From CAUPWF01 sp964369775 (GTDB lineage Bacteria; Bacillota; Clostridia; Lachnospirales; Lachnospiraceae), in NCBI GenBank assembly GCA_964369775.1, contig CAYJHQ010000060.1, positions 1-9,115 of the forward strand: DNA of 9,115 nucleotides, written 5' to 3'. Numbering within the stretch: position 1 is the stretch's first letter; every line of letters begins with the position of its first letter. Below the pieces are notes generated by a model, which saw nothing but the letters and a program-made list of their open reading frames with translations, was not told the origin of the DNA and ran no database searches. Positions 1 to 7,129 of this stretch are shown here, piece by piece. The position numbers and the translations under genes are program-made.

Positions 1-1134
1 ATTTATCAAAAATAAATTCAAAGAAAAGTTTACTATGGCACCAAACAACACTGACCAAAATAATTGCTTTTCTTTCTTTAACGGAACCATTACTTGTATG
101 CCTGTAATGCCTGAGATTCCATTCAAGATAATTATCGGAATTATAATTTTCATCGAAGTCACGGCACCTAAAAATTCATCACCAGCCAAAAGCAGAATAG
201 TATTTTCCGCTTCTAGTACAAAATAGACTGCTACAGGAACTGAAAAAACAACCATAAAATTCAGAGCTTTTTTTACTAACCGATAAAACTCTTCAAAAGC
301 CCCCTTATCATAATAATGAGATAATCTCGGTAATACTACCGCGCCTAAGCATCCTACTACACTTTGAAGTATCACTTTTACTTTTATTGCGGTGTTATAA
401 AGCCCTACTTCTACATCCCCCTTTATAATTCCAAGCATAACCACATCTAAATTTGTATATACGCTGATTGCAGAACTCGTCATAAACAATGTGATGAGCG
501 GCTTTATATGTCGCTTAAATTTATAATTCCCAACAAAATGAAATGAAATGTACTTCCTCATATGAATGCAATTATAAGCATCTGAAAGCGCTGTATTCAA
601 GACTAGGATCACTGCATATTTATAATAATCTGTTGGTGTTTTCACAAATAAAATCATCAAGATTATACCGATAATTTTTACGACTAAAGATCTAATTGTT
701 ACATATTTATACTCTTCAATCCCACCATAAAACCACCCCATCCCAAAAGCACTAAATACGATTGAAAGACTACTAATCGCAATCAACATCTGTCTGTCTT
801 GTAATGTTGGAACAAATAAAACTGATAGAATTAAAACTAGATAGGACAAGCTAGTCATAACTGCACCAATAATAAACAGTTCATGAGTTACTCTTGTCAA
901 TTCCTCTTTATTTTCTCTTACTTCAGCACACGCTTTAACACCATATATCGGCAATCCAAAGAATGCTATCATTTGAAAGTAAGATATGAACGATGTCGCA
1001 AACGCAATTTTTCCTACTCCTTCTACAGATAAAACTCTTGATATATAGGGAAATGTAATGAGCGGAAAGATTAGTGAAGATAAAGTAAGTATTAAGTTCA
1101 TTATAAAATTAAATTTAACAGATTTTACTTTCAT
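1..1134 (-). CDS. wzx: Wzx-type polysaccharide flippase, C-terminus cut off by the window edge
   Basis: From ATG at 1134 the minus strand is open without a stop for 378 codons to base 1. The gene is read through the window edge, which leaves roughly the last hundred residues of a usual 470-480 outside. The protein is very hydrophobic with many membrane segments (for example 10-28, 43-62, 85-108, 117-132, 150-164, 172-186, 292-308, 328-345, 356-377). It carries hallmarks of the RfbX/Wzx family of the MATE-like flippase superfamily: FPYISRVLSVEGVGK (28-42), GWFYGGIEEYKYV (133-145), LDVVMLG (229-235) and VGLYNTAIK (243-251). It would move the undecaprenyl-diphosphate-linked repeat unit from the inner to the outer face of the membrane for the Wzy polymerase. 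GAGG lies 6 bases before the ATG, and the gap from the preceding gene is 12 bases, so it belongs to the same transcript. Specificity for the unit cannot be read from sequence. Confidence 0.95.
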   Translation of the reverse strand, partial: MKVKSVKFNFIMNLILTLSSLIFPLITFPYISRVLSVEGVGKIAFATSFISYFQMIAFFGLPIYGVKACAEVRENKEELTRVTHELFIIGAVMTSLSYLVLILSVLFVPTLQDRQMLIAISSLSIVFSAFGMGWFYGGIEEYKYVTIRSLVVKIIGIILMILFVKTPTDYYKYAVILVLNTALSDAYNCIHMRKYISFHFVGNYKFKRHIKPLITLFMTSSAISVYTNLDVVMLGIIKGDVEVGLYNTAIKVKVILQSVVGCLGAVVLPRLSHYYDKGAFEEFYRLVKKALNFMVVFSVPVAVYFVLEAENTILLLAGDEFLGAVTSMKIIIPIIILNGISGITGIQVMVPLKKEKQLFWSVLFGAIVNFSLNLFLIN

Positions 1135-1146
1135 CAATTACCTCTA

Positions 1147-2052
1147 TTAGTTTTTTTCTGGAAACTGAATCTGTGGTTTAAACCAACGACCGGAAAACGA
1201 ACTTTTTAGCATGATTTTAATCTTTTTGATTTTACCTTTTTTCTTGCTTTTGAGAATATTTTTCAAATCAAGAAAAATTCCATAATGATACATTACCTTT
1301 GAGATCTTATTTTTTTGTTGTTTTGCAACGTAATATCCGTTTCTGTAAGAAAATTGATATCTAAATAAACGATCTGGAGAATCTGTCACAATATTTGCTC
1401 CTGTATTACTAATCATTTTATGAACTACTTTACTCTTTAAAACCAAATATGATTTCAAGTGCTGATTCAACCTTCTTGTATACTCTGCATCATCTCCCCA
1501 TATAAAGAATTCTTTAATCGGAAGTCCTACTTTATAGACTAATTCGGACCTAAAAAAACAAGATACAAATGAGCATTGATCAACAGCGATCAAACCTTCT
1601 TCTATCTTATCTACTTCATCGTACCATCTGCTAATAGAAATGTCTGGCTTGTTCATTGCACATGAAGAACCGTCTGTCCATCGTACATCACTACAAAGAA
1701 ATCCAAATCTATCATCTAATTTTTTACCTGCATTTACTAGTTCTTCAAGAGCCTTGCTATTTGGAATGGTATCATCATCCATTACCCATATATACTCATA
1801 CCCTTCTTCTGCTCCCCGTTTGACTCCAGTATAGAATCCGCCTGCTCCGCCTATATTCGCCCCAGTATTAATATATTCAACATCTTTCTCTCTCACTAAG
1901 TCTTCAATATACTCTTTCGTTCCATCAGTACTAGCATTATCAACCACTAAAATCTTCAATTCTTTATACGTCTGATTCAACAAACTCATGAGAGCTTCCT
2001 TCAGCAGTTCTTTTCTATTAAATGTTACAACTACAGCTATTACATTCTTCAT
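1147..2052 (-). CDS. Glycosyltransferase family 2, galactofuranosyltransferase-like (GlfT/RfbF type)
   Basis: A 301-residue GT-A enzyme distinct from the other GT2 proteins here. It starts with AVVVTFNRKELLKEAL (6-21) and VDNASTDGT (37-45). These are followed by NTGANIGGAGGFYTG (62-76), the metal-binding triple aspartate in WVMDDDTIP (89-97), FIWGDDAEYTRR (183-194) carrying the putative catalytic acid, and a histidine in VVHK (209-212). The combination of N-x-GGAGGF, W-x-MDDD-x-x-P and FI-x-x-DDAEY-x-x-R is characteristic of galactofuranosyltransferases such as mycobacterial GlfT and of RfbF-like enzymes, though rhamnosyltransferases of the same subgroup look similar. The role proposed is transfer of galactofuranose from UDP-Galf; a UDP-galactopyranose mutase gene would have to lie outside this window. 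The C-terminus is strongly basic (KSKKKGKIKKIKIMLK), fit for membrane binding. The ribosome binding site is weak (AAAGAGA region), unlike the other genes. A gap of 12 bases leads to the flippase gene. Confidence 0.88.
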   Translation of the reverse strand: MKNVIAVVVTFNRKELLKEALMSLLNQTYKELKILVVDNASTDGTKEYIEDLVREKDVEYINTGANIGGAGGFYTGVKRGAEEGYEYIWVMDDDTIPNSKALEELVNAGKKLDDRFGFLCSDVRWTDGSSCAMNKPDISISRWYDEVDKIEEGLIAVDQCSFVSCFFRSELVYKVGLPIKEFFIWGDDAEYTRRLNQHLKSYLVLKSKVVHKMISNTGANIVTDSPDRLFRYQFSYRNGYYVAKQQKNKISKVMYHYGIFLDLKNILKSKKKGKIKKIKIMLKSSFSGRWFKPQIQFPEKN

Positions 2053-2072
2053 TTTCTTTATCGTCTCTTTCT

Positions 2073-2978
2073 TTATTTTTTGCCTTTCTCTAAAAACTCA
2101 AACAATTTCACTATAATTTTAGAATCCGTATTCCAATCAAACTTTCTTGCAAACAGACTCGTCCTTACAGATTTTAATTCTTCAATATCTGTAGCTTTAA
2201 ATGTATATGGTTCTCCCCTAGTCCAATCCACGTATCTTCCGAATTCTAACTTTCGTTCTGCTTGATTGTAGTAATTATTTGCATAATAGTCTGAATTATA
2301 TAAAATTGTCTGTAAAAAAATCTCATCTGCGCAACTTGATTGCTTGAAGTACTTTTCTATCCATGACTTATGTCTCAGAGCATATCCAGCAAACTCTCTC
2401 GTAATGCTAAACCAGTTAGATCCATATCTAATCTTTTCACTTATACTTTTGCACCTATTGATTTTTAGTTTTTTTTCAACCCCTAGAATAGATATACGTA
2501 TTAAGGTTTGTATCTTTCTAATCATCACTTTACTAGACCTTAAATTTTTCAAAAAGCAATAGTGGTATTGTATACGTTCCCAAGGCTTATTCTTTTTAAA
2601 AATATCAGCATCTACAAATTCTACAAATTCAAAACCTTTATTTTCCTCAAAAAAGGATTTGAACCCTTCTGCATTAAGTAGCGGTATATCGACACCTGAT
2701 ATAAAGTGATAGTAATCATACCCTTCTTTTATAGCCTCTGATAACAATATAAGAGTTGCTTCTATTTGACTATAATGAGACCAATACACCTTGATTTGTG
2801 GTACAAAATAAACTTTCGACACATGACACACACCTTTAATCATGTCATATCGAAACTGCTTTGCTTTCTTATCCACATGAATGTAAAAATCAATTTCTTT
2901 ACTATCATAGCACTTTAATAATCTCTGTATAATCTCTTCATTATTATGAACCGTCATCATAATTGCATGCTTCATCAT
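2073..2978 (-). CDS. Core-2/I-branching type beta-N-acetylglucosaminyltransferase family protein (GT14)
   Basis: A 301-residue protein with the GT14 pattern shared by animal core-2/I-branching enzymes and a set of bacterial capsule and EPS proteins. It begins with a short strand plus HNNEEIIQRLL. It then has FYIHVDKKA (31-39), VYWSHYSQIEATL (64-76), the SG-x-D-x-PL motif in FISGVDIPL (92-100), YGSNWFSITREFAGYA (185-200), ADEIFLQTIL (217-226) with the conserved acidic pair, and DWTRGEPYTF (251-260). No transmembrane anchor is present, unlike the Golgi enzymes; it would be cytoplasmic. GT14 members are metal-independent and add GlcNAc or xylose in beta linkage; the bacterial donor here is not known. 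It may add a side branch to the repeat unit. The first ATG (2978) overlaps the upstream stop and is only 3 bases from AGGAG; the second ATG (2975) has 6-base spacing and may be the true start. A 20-base gap follows. Confidence 0.88.
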   Translation of the reverse strand: MMKHAIMMTVHNNEEIIQRLLKCYDSKEIDFYIHVDKKAKQFRYDMIKGVCHVSKVYFVPQIKVYWSHYSQIEATLILLSEAIKEGYDYYHFISGVDIPLLNAEGFKSFFEENKGFEFVEFVDADIFKKNKPWERIQYHYCFLKNLRSSKVMIRKIQTLIRISILGVEKKLKINRCKSISEKIRYGSNWFSITREFAGYALRHKSWIEKYFKQSSCADEIFLQTILYNSDYYANNYYNQAERKLEFGRYVDWTRGEPYTFKATDIEELKSVRTSLFARKFDWNTDSKIIVKLFEFLEKGKK

Positions 2979-3946
2979 TAACTCCTACACCTTACATTTA
3001 TCAATAGAGTTGCAATAGTATACATCTTGAATTTTAATAACACACACACCAATTGATATCCTTTACTTTGTCTTTTAAAATATTTATTTTTTGTCCAATT
3101 CGGATAAATTTCATTGACGTGATTTATGCATTTTTTCAATTCATTTTTAGCCTTATATGGTAATAACCTCAATGCATTCGTAAAAATCAGATTCCCTATA
3201 TAGATGTATTCGATTTCATCCCTATATTTCCTTCTATCTATACCTTCCCTTGCCATATCAACTGCAGCCACAATATCCATCATCTTAGGATTATAACCAC
3301 TTTGATGCATAATGGACGCTTCTCTTTGACGGTAACAATAAAGTGTTTCAGCAAAATATTGTATTTTGGGATTTCCGACAACATACTGTCCTGTCGTCGC
3401 ACGATCTTCATACCATAGTCCTTTTGGGAATCTAATTTTATAATTTTCAAATATTTCTCTTCTCACAACTTTGTTACAAGCTGCGTGCTCCCCAATTAAA
3501 TATTCTTTCTCATCTATCATTCTTGAATGACCTTGTACTGATTTCACTCTCTCTGTTCTCCCACTCTCATAGAACTTCATAAAATCAAATTCTACAATAT
3601 CTGCATTGTCATTACTGATTAAATTTACAATCCTCTCAATCGCATTCTCTACAAGATAATCATCACTATCTAGAAATAGAATGTAATCACCTTTCGCACG
3701 TTCAATTCCATAATTTCTCGCATCGCTAAGACCACCATTACTTTTTCTATAATAGTGAAACAGTTCTGGATTAATTTTCGTATATTTCATACTGATATCT
3801 GGTGATTTATCTGTGCTTCCATCATCTACTAACAAAACTTCAAAAGGAATAGTGCTCTGCTCTACTAAGGATTGTAAACACTCATCAAGATAATCTTCTA
3901 CGTTGTAAATAGGTACAACAACAGTAATTGTAACATTACTTTGCAT
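2978..3946 (-). CDS. Glycosyltransferase family 2, second of two tandem paralogs
   Basis: A 322-residue GT-A glycosyltransferase, almost the same length as its upstream neighbour and built the same way. It has VVVPIYNVEDYL (9-20), VDDGSTDKS (40-48), SNGGLSDARNYG (69-80), FLDSDDYL (91-98), NKVV (158-161), GLWYED (176-181) and CYRQREASIM (204-213), then a helical basic C-terminus. Here the canonical DDGSTD is kept. An N-terminal -MQSNVTITVV- precedes the first strand. The middle part between the D-x-D and WYED (about 115-165) is where the two paralogs differ most, as expected if acceptor choice has diverged. The start ATG at 3946 lies in the last codons of the upstream gene, with AGGAGA upstream. 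The stop forms TAATG with the next gene (1-base overlap). Sugar and linkage are unknown. Confidence 0.94.
   Translation of the reverse strand: MQSNVTITVVVPIYNVEDYLDECLQSLVEQSTIPFEVLLVDDGSTDKSPDISMKYTKINPELFHYYRKSNGGLSDARNYGIERAKGDYILFLDSDDYLVENAIERIVNLISNDNADIVEFDFMKFYESGRTERVKSVQGHSRMIDEKEYLIGEHAACNKVVRREIFENYKIRFPKGLWYEDRATTGQYVVGNPKIQYFAETLYCYRQREASIMHQSGYNPKMMDIVAAVDMAREGIDRRKYRDEIEYIYIGNLIFTNALRLLPYKAKNELKKCINHVNEIYPNWTKNKYFKRQSKGYQLVCVLLKFKMYTIATLLINVRCRS
2982..2986 (-). promoter_or_regulatory. Shine-Dalgarno AGGAG between two adjacent ATG codons' alternatives
   Basis: On the minus strand AGGAG is followed by TTA and then ATGATG. The first ATG, which shares one base with the preceding TAA stop, is 3 bases away. 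The second is 6 bases away, the spacing used by most other genes in this window. The GT14 protein may thus start at 2975 and have a single N-terminal methionine. Confidence 0.55.
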
Positions 3947-4622
3947 CTTTCACACTCTCCTTTAACCTAATAAACAGTCGGCAAATTCCGTACCATCTTC
4001 TTTCTAACATGCTGCAATAAAGCATAAAAATTTTTCCTTTTTGACGATAGTATCTGTTAGCTTTCCAATCTGGGAATTTTTCTATTAAAAGATTCCTTGC
4101 CCTGTCCATATCTTTATACTCTTTGTATTTTAAAATCTTTAACGACAATCCATAAAACGCATGATGAATCGTTAAAAATTCTAGCTCTTTGTAATACTTA
4201 TCGCTTAGATGCACAGACAAACATTCCATCGCTTTCCATATTTCAAAGAATCTCGGATTATATTTCTTTTGCTGCATAATTGAATTTTCACGCATTCTAT
4301 AATGATACAACGGCTTTGGGTAATTTGTGATTTTATAGTTATATGCAACTAGTCCTGGAATCAAGGCGATATCTTCATACCAGATTCCTTTTGTGAATTC
4401 AAAACCTCTATCAACAAATATTTTTCTATGAAATAATTTATTGAAAACATTAGGATTACAAAAGATATAATCATCATCTGTGCCTTTTCGGAACATTTCA
4501 TGAATAACAGCTGATGTCGGAAAGTTTTGAATATAATCAAATACAACAATATCTGAACGGGTATTCTTTGCATGTTGGTATAATCCGCTCAGTACATCTT
4601 TTTCAAGATAATCATCACTATC
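3652..4622 (-). repeat. Duplicated GT2 core: 19-base direct match in two adjacent genes
   Basis: The string CAAGATAATCATCACTATC (plus strand) occurs at 3652-3670 and again at 4604-4622, the same point of both tandem GT2 genes, encoding DSDDYL. A second shared string, CTCGCATCGCT, occurs at 3717-3727 and 4669-4679 and encodes part of SDAR. The span given runs from the first copy to the second; it is not a continuous repeat. The matches mark common ancestry or conserved-motif coding, and could serve as sites for recombination between the genes. Confidence 0.6.
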
Positions 4623-4901
4623 AACAAAATACAGGTACTCTCCTATAGCATGCGGAATACCAAAGTTCCTCGCATCGCTTAATCCTCCATTTTCTTTATG
4701 AAAAGTTCGAATTATTTCTGGGTATCTTTCTTGATATACATCTGCTATCTTTCCAGAATCATCTGTAGCACCATCATCAATCAACAGAATCTCATAATCG
4801 TCAAATGATTGACTAATTAAAGATTCTATACATTGCTCTAGATACTCTTCTACATTATATATTGGTACTATTATGCTGATTTTCTTCGTGTTCTCTCCCA
4901 T
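3936..4901 (-). CDS. Glycosyltransferase family 2, first of two tandem paralogs
   Basis: A 321-residue GT-A glycosyltransferase of the common capsule/EPS GT2 group. Motifs in order are ISIIVPIYNVEEYL (8-21), IDDGATDDSG (41-50), HKENGGLSDARN (68-79), the D-x-D region VDSDDYL (93-99), a short NKLF (154-157), GIWYED (172-177), and YHYRMRENSIM (199-209). The usual DDGSTD reads DDGATD here; the serine is often but not strictly conserved. The next gene shares almost every motif at the same spacing, so the pair looks like a duplication that has diverged. A different donor or acceptor for each is likely but unproven. ATG at 4901 lies 6 bases after GGGAG, within the polymerase gene (31-base overlap). 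Its stop lies inside the next gene (11-base overlap). No membrane segment is evident; the C-terminus is basic (ERRWYGICRLFIRLKE), suggesting peripheral membrane contact. Confidence 0.94.
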   Translation of the reverse strand: MGENTKKISIIVPIYNVEEYLEQCIESLISQSFDDYEILLIDDGATDDSGKIADVYQERYPEIIRTFHKENGGLSDARNFGIPHAIGEYLYFVDSDDYLEKDVLSGLYQHAKNTRSDIVVFDYIQNFPTSAVIHEMFRKGTDDDYIFCNPNVFNKLFHRKIFVDRGFEFTKGIWYEDIALIPGLVAYNYKITNYPKPLYHYRMRENSIMQQKKYNPRFFEIWKAMECLSVHLSDKYYKELEFLTIHHAFYGLSLKILKYKEYKDMDRARNLLIEKFPDWKANRYYRQKGKIFMLYCSMLERRWYGICRLFIRLKESVKDAK

Positions 4902-6325
4902 AGCCTTCTCCCTTGTTCAAGTTTCTCTTGAAACCACCTTGTTTCTATAATAAAGAGTAATATAATTGCTAGTGCTCCATGCCATATAATGCCTCGATAT
5001 AATGCCCCGAAATATCCTCTAATCCAAAACAAGAAATATGGTATCATCTGAATTAAGAGTAAATATAAAAACTTTGACTTAACGCTCTCTACTTTTTTTA
5101 TCACTCTTGTTATATAACCGACTAATCCGCCTAAGAAAACTGCCATTACAGTACCCAACCAATTAAAGCTATAATACAGCTCACCAATATATGACCCTCC
5201 AGTTGGCTGTTTGAATGTTTCATAATGATTTGAAAAAATCGAGAGATTCACAACTGTTTCGTTAAATCCTCCAATATTTGGAACAATATATACTATAGGC
5301 AGTATATAATTAAGCCCATATACGGGAGCTGCCTCCTCCGGGAATGAATTAATTGAAAAGCAGACTGCTGCAAATGTAGACCCAAATTCTGATAGCATAT
5401 TTACTATTGGATTATTAGTTACTATTAAAACTACTACCTCGACAAAAGTTGTCTTATCAAAGTTAACATTTCTTAAAGATGCTATAACCGTAATAACGCC
5501 TAATCCTACCATGCACACTGTTATCAATTTTATATAATCCTTCTTATTCAATTTGTGTATAAAAGCTTGCCAAATTATTAAATAGGTAATTGCATAACAA
5601 ACTGCCTCGCCTCGACTTCCACTCAGCATTTTCACTCCTTGGTATGCTAATGCAATTATCGCTATAATATTCCCTTTCCTCTTATCATTGGAACACCCTA
5701 ACATTAAAGCCATAAACCCTACTTCTACACACTTTGAAACCACCAGCATATAATCTCTAAACCCAAGATTAAATAAAGCCAAATACCCTTTGGTGAAATA
5801 AGTAATCAATTTACTTCCTTCAATATAAATTGATGGCAATATTCCTATAGCTAGAAATGCATATCCTATCTGAATTAATTTTGTATCTGAAACTCTTTCT
5901 TTCCATTTAATTATTTTTTCACAAGATAATTCTTCACGTTTCTCATTTTTTTTATACATCAGTGTTATTAGTATCCCTGCTGTGAAAAAATACTGAACTA
6001 AGTAAGTAAATATAAATGCATTTGTATAAACCCATTCACTAATATACCATAGCGGAAACAATATATTAGGACCAAACTCAATATTAAACGCTCCTAATGG
6101 TAGATGCCCAAAATGAAAAATATAGCTTAGCACTACAAATATAAGTGAAAAGGAAAATATGCTGCGTTGCAGTAGCCACAAGAGTGAGATATTTCCTATC
6201 AATTGAATTAAACTTATTACAAACATAGGTACCATATATACATTTGCTTCATCAAGTAATAAAACAAACAATAAAACACTCGGAATGTTTAACAAAAAAT
6301 GTATCCCCAATAATCTTCTATTCAT
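4871..6325 (-). CDS. wzy: Wzy-type polysaccharide repeat-unit polymerase
   Basis: A 484-residue integral membrane protein with a dozen or so hydrophobic segments. Segments lie for example near residues 5-23, 30-51, 56-71, 101-123, 150-168, 219-229, 243-256, 265-283, 296-304, 387-404, 419-434 and 448-460. It resembles the O-antigen polymerase Wzy family (oligosaccharide repeat unit polymerases). Family-like motifs are SGSRGE (235-240) and GGSYIGELYYSFNWLG (376-391), in the large loop before the last membrane segments; arginines at 238, 284, 436 and 444 are candidates for glycan binding. It would join flipped lipid-linked repeat units on the outer side of the membrane. As the only polymerase in the window it fits with the Wzx at the left end. 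The basic C-terminal tail (RRLWERTRRKSA) overlaps the next gene by 31 bases and contains its ribosome binding site. The start is at 6325, 6 bases after AGGAAG; an ATG 4 bases upstream is out of frame and stops after three codons. Wzy sequences diverge strongly, so linkage specificity cannot be given. Confidence 0.9.
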   Translation of the reverse strand: MNRRLLGIHFLLNIPSVLLFVLLLDEANVYMVPMFVISLIQLIGNISLLWLLQRSIFSFSLIFVVLSYIFHFGHLPLGAFNIEFGPNILFPLWYISEWVYTNAFIFTYLVQYFFTAGILITLMYKKNEKREELSCEKIIKWKERVSDTKLIQIGYAFLAIGILPSIYIEGSKLITYFTKGYLALFNLGFRDYMLVVSKCVEVGFMALMLGCSNDKRKGNIIAIIALAYQGVKMLSGSRGEAVCYAITYLIIWQAFIHKLNKKDYIKLITVCMVGLGVITVIASLRNVNFDKTTFVEVVVLIVTNNPIVNMLSEFGSTFAAVCFSINSFPEEAAPVYGLNYILPIVYIVPNIGGFNETVVNLSIFSNHYETFKQPTGGSYIGELYYSFNWLGTVMAVFLGGLVGYITRVIKKVESVKSKFLYLLLIQMIPYFLFWIRGYFGALYRGIIWHGALAIILLFIIETRWFQEKLEQGRRLWERTRRKSA

Positions 6326-6337
6326 TCATAACTTCCT

Positions 6338-7129
6338 TTACTTTGACTTTATCTTTTTCATTAATTTATGTGGTATCAATCCTACTATTAACGGTTTAAA
6401 AGCAAATATATATGATGTAATCGGTTGATTCGTTCTTTTCATCCAATACTTTTTCAGTCTATATTCCTGTATTCTAAACTTATATTTTCGCTTTCTCATT
6501 CCATCTATATCTTCTCTATAACACAACAAATATTCTTGAATGTTTGCTATTTTCATTCCCGATTCTAATATTTTACACCACAAATCATAGTCTTCTGCTC
6601 GTGTCGTATTCTTATTAACTGAATAGCCCCCCACACTCACAACCGGTTCTTTTTTCATCATCACGCTAGGATGGACAACACAAAAACCTCTCACTGCTCT
6701 TGTGAGATCTATAGTTTGAGGCAATAAGAGCTTTTTATATACATTTCCACTTCGATTAATATATTCAACCCCCGATCCCACTACAGAGAATTCACTATGT
6801 TCTTCCATAAATTCTAGTTGTCTCTTTAATCTATGCTCTTTCATTACATCATCACTATCCATACGTGCAATATATTTCCCCCTTGATTCTTTAATGCATC
6901 TGTTCAAGGTTGCTGCAAGCCCCATATTTCTCTCATTGATTATAACGACAATTCTCTCATCCTTACTCGCATACCTTTTTAATACATCGCTAGATCCATC
7001 TGTAGAACCATCATCGCATATGATAAATTCAAACCGCTTCATACTTTGTGATAGTACGGACTCTATCGCTTGTTCTAAATAAGTTTTATCATTATACACG
7101 CCCATGATAACCGATACATCATATCCCAT
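6338..7129 (-). CDS. Glycosyltransferase family 2 (GT-A fold)
   Basis: A 263-residue inverting GT-A glycosyltransferase. Visible motifs are VSVIMGVYND (5-14), the nucleotide-binding CDDGSTDGS (38-46), NMGLAATLNRCI (68-79), the metal-binding D-x-D in RMDSDD (89-94), HPSVMM (153-158) and AEDYDLW (178-184), whose acidic pair is at the position of the catalytic base in this family. The C-terminal third is rich in lysine and arginine (MRKRKYKFR, KLMKKIKSK), which would suit contact with the membrane lipid acceptor. It is not closely similar to the two GT2 genes after the polymerase: it lacks their NGGLSDARN and WYED motifs. The substrate is unknown. Start at ATG 7129 overlaps the GT4 stop by 11 bases; an AGAGGTGA element lies upstream at a rather long spacing, so coupled translation is likely. 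A 12-base gap separates it from the polymerase gene. Confidence 0.93.
   Translation of the reverse strand: MGYDVSVIMGVYNDKTYLEQAIESVLSQSMKRFEFIICDDGSTDGSSDVLKRYASKDERIVVIINERNMGLAATLNRCIKESRGKYIARMDSDDVMKEHRLKRQLEFMEEHSEFSVVGSGVEYINRSGNVYKKLLLPQTIDLTRAVRGFCVVHPSVMMKKEPVVSVGGYSVNKNTTRAEDYDLWCKILESGMKIANIQEYLLCYREDIDGMRKRKYKFRIQEYRLKKYWMKRTNQPITSYIFAFKPLIVGLIPHKLMKKIKSK

Noticed and set aside
1..1146. Apparent gene-free stretch of more than 1 kb with only a small plus-strand ORF (35-226)
   Set aside because: The minus strand is open from ATG 1134 to the window edge and encodes a clear Wzx flippase; the stretch only looks empty because the gene has no stop inside the window. The plus-strand ORF is its antisense shadow.
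2053..2072. Possible promoter or terminator in the 20-base gap between the GT14 and Galf-transferase-like genes
   Set aside because: Too short, with no inverted repeat, T-run or -35/-10 pair that would stand out from the AT-rich background.
4361..4573. 70-codon minus-strand ORF inside the first tandem GT2 gene
   Set aside because: It is in another frame of a gene with complete GT2 motifs; no sign that it is translated.
2978..4901. A single GT2 gene split by frameshift
   Set aside because: Each half carries its own complete set of GT2 motifs, start codon and ribosome binding site; these are two genes.
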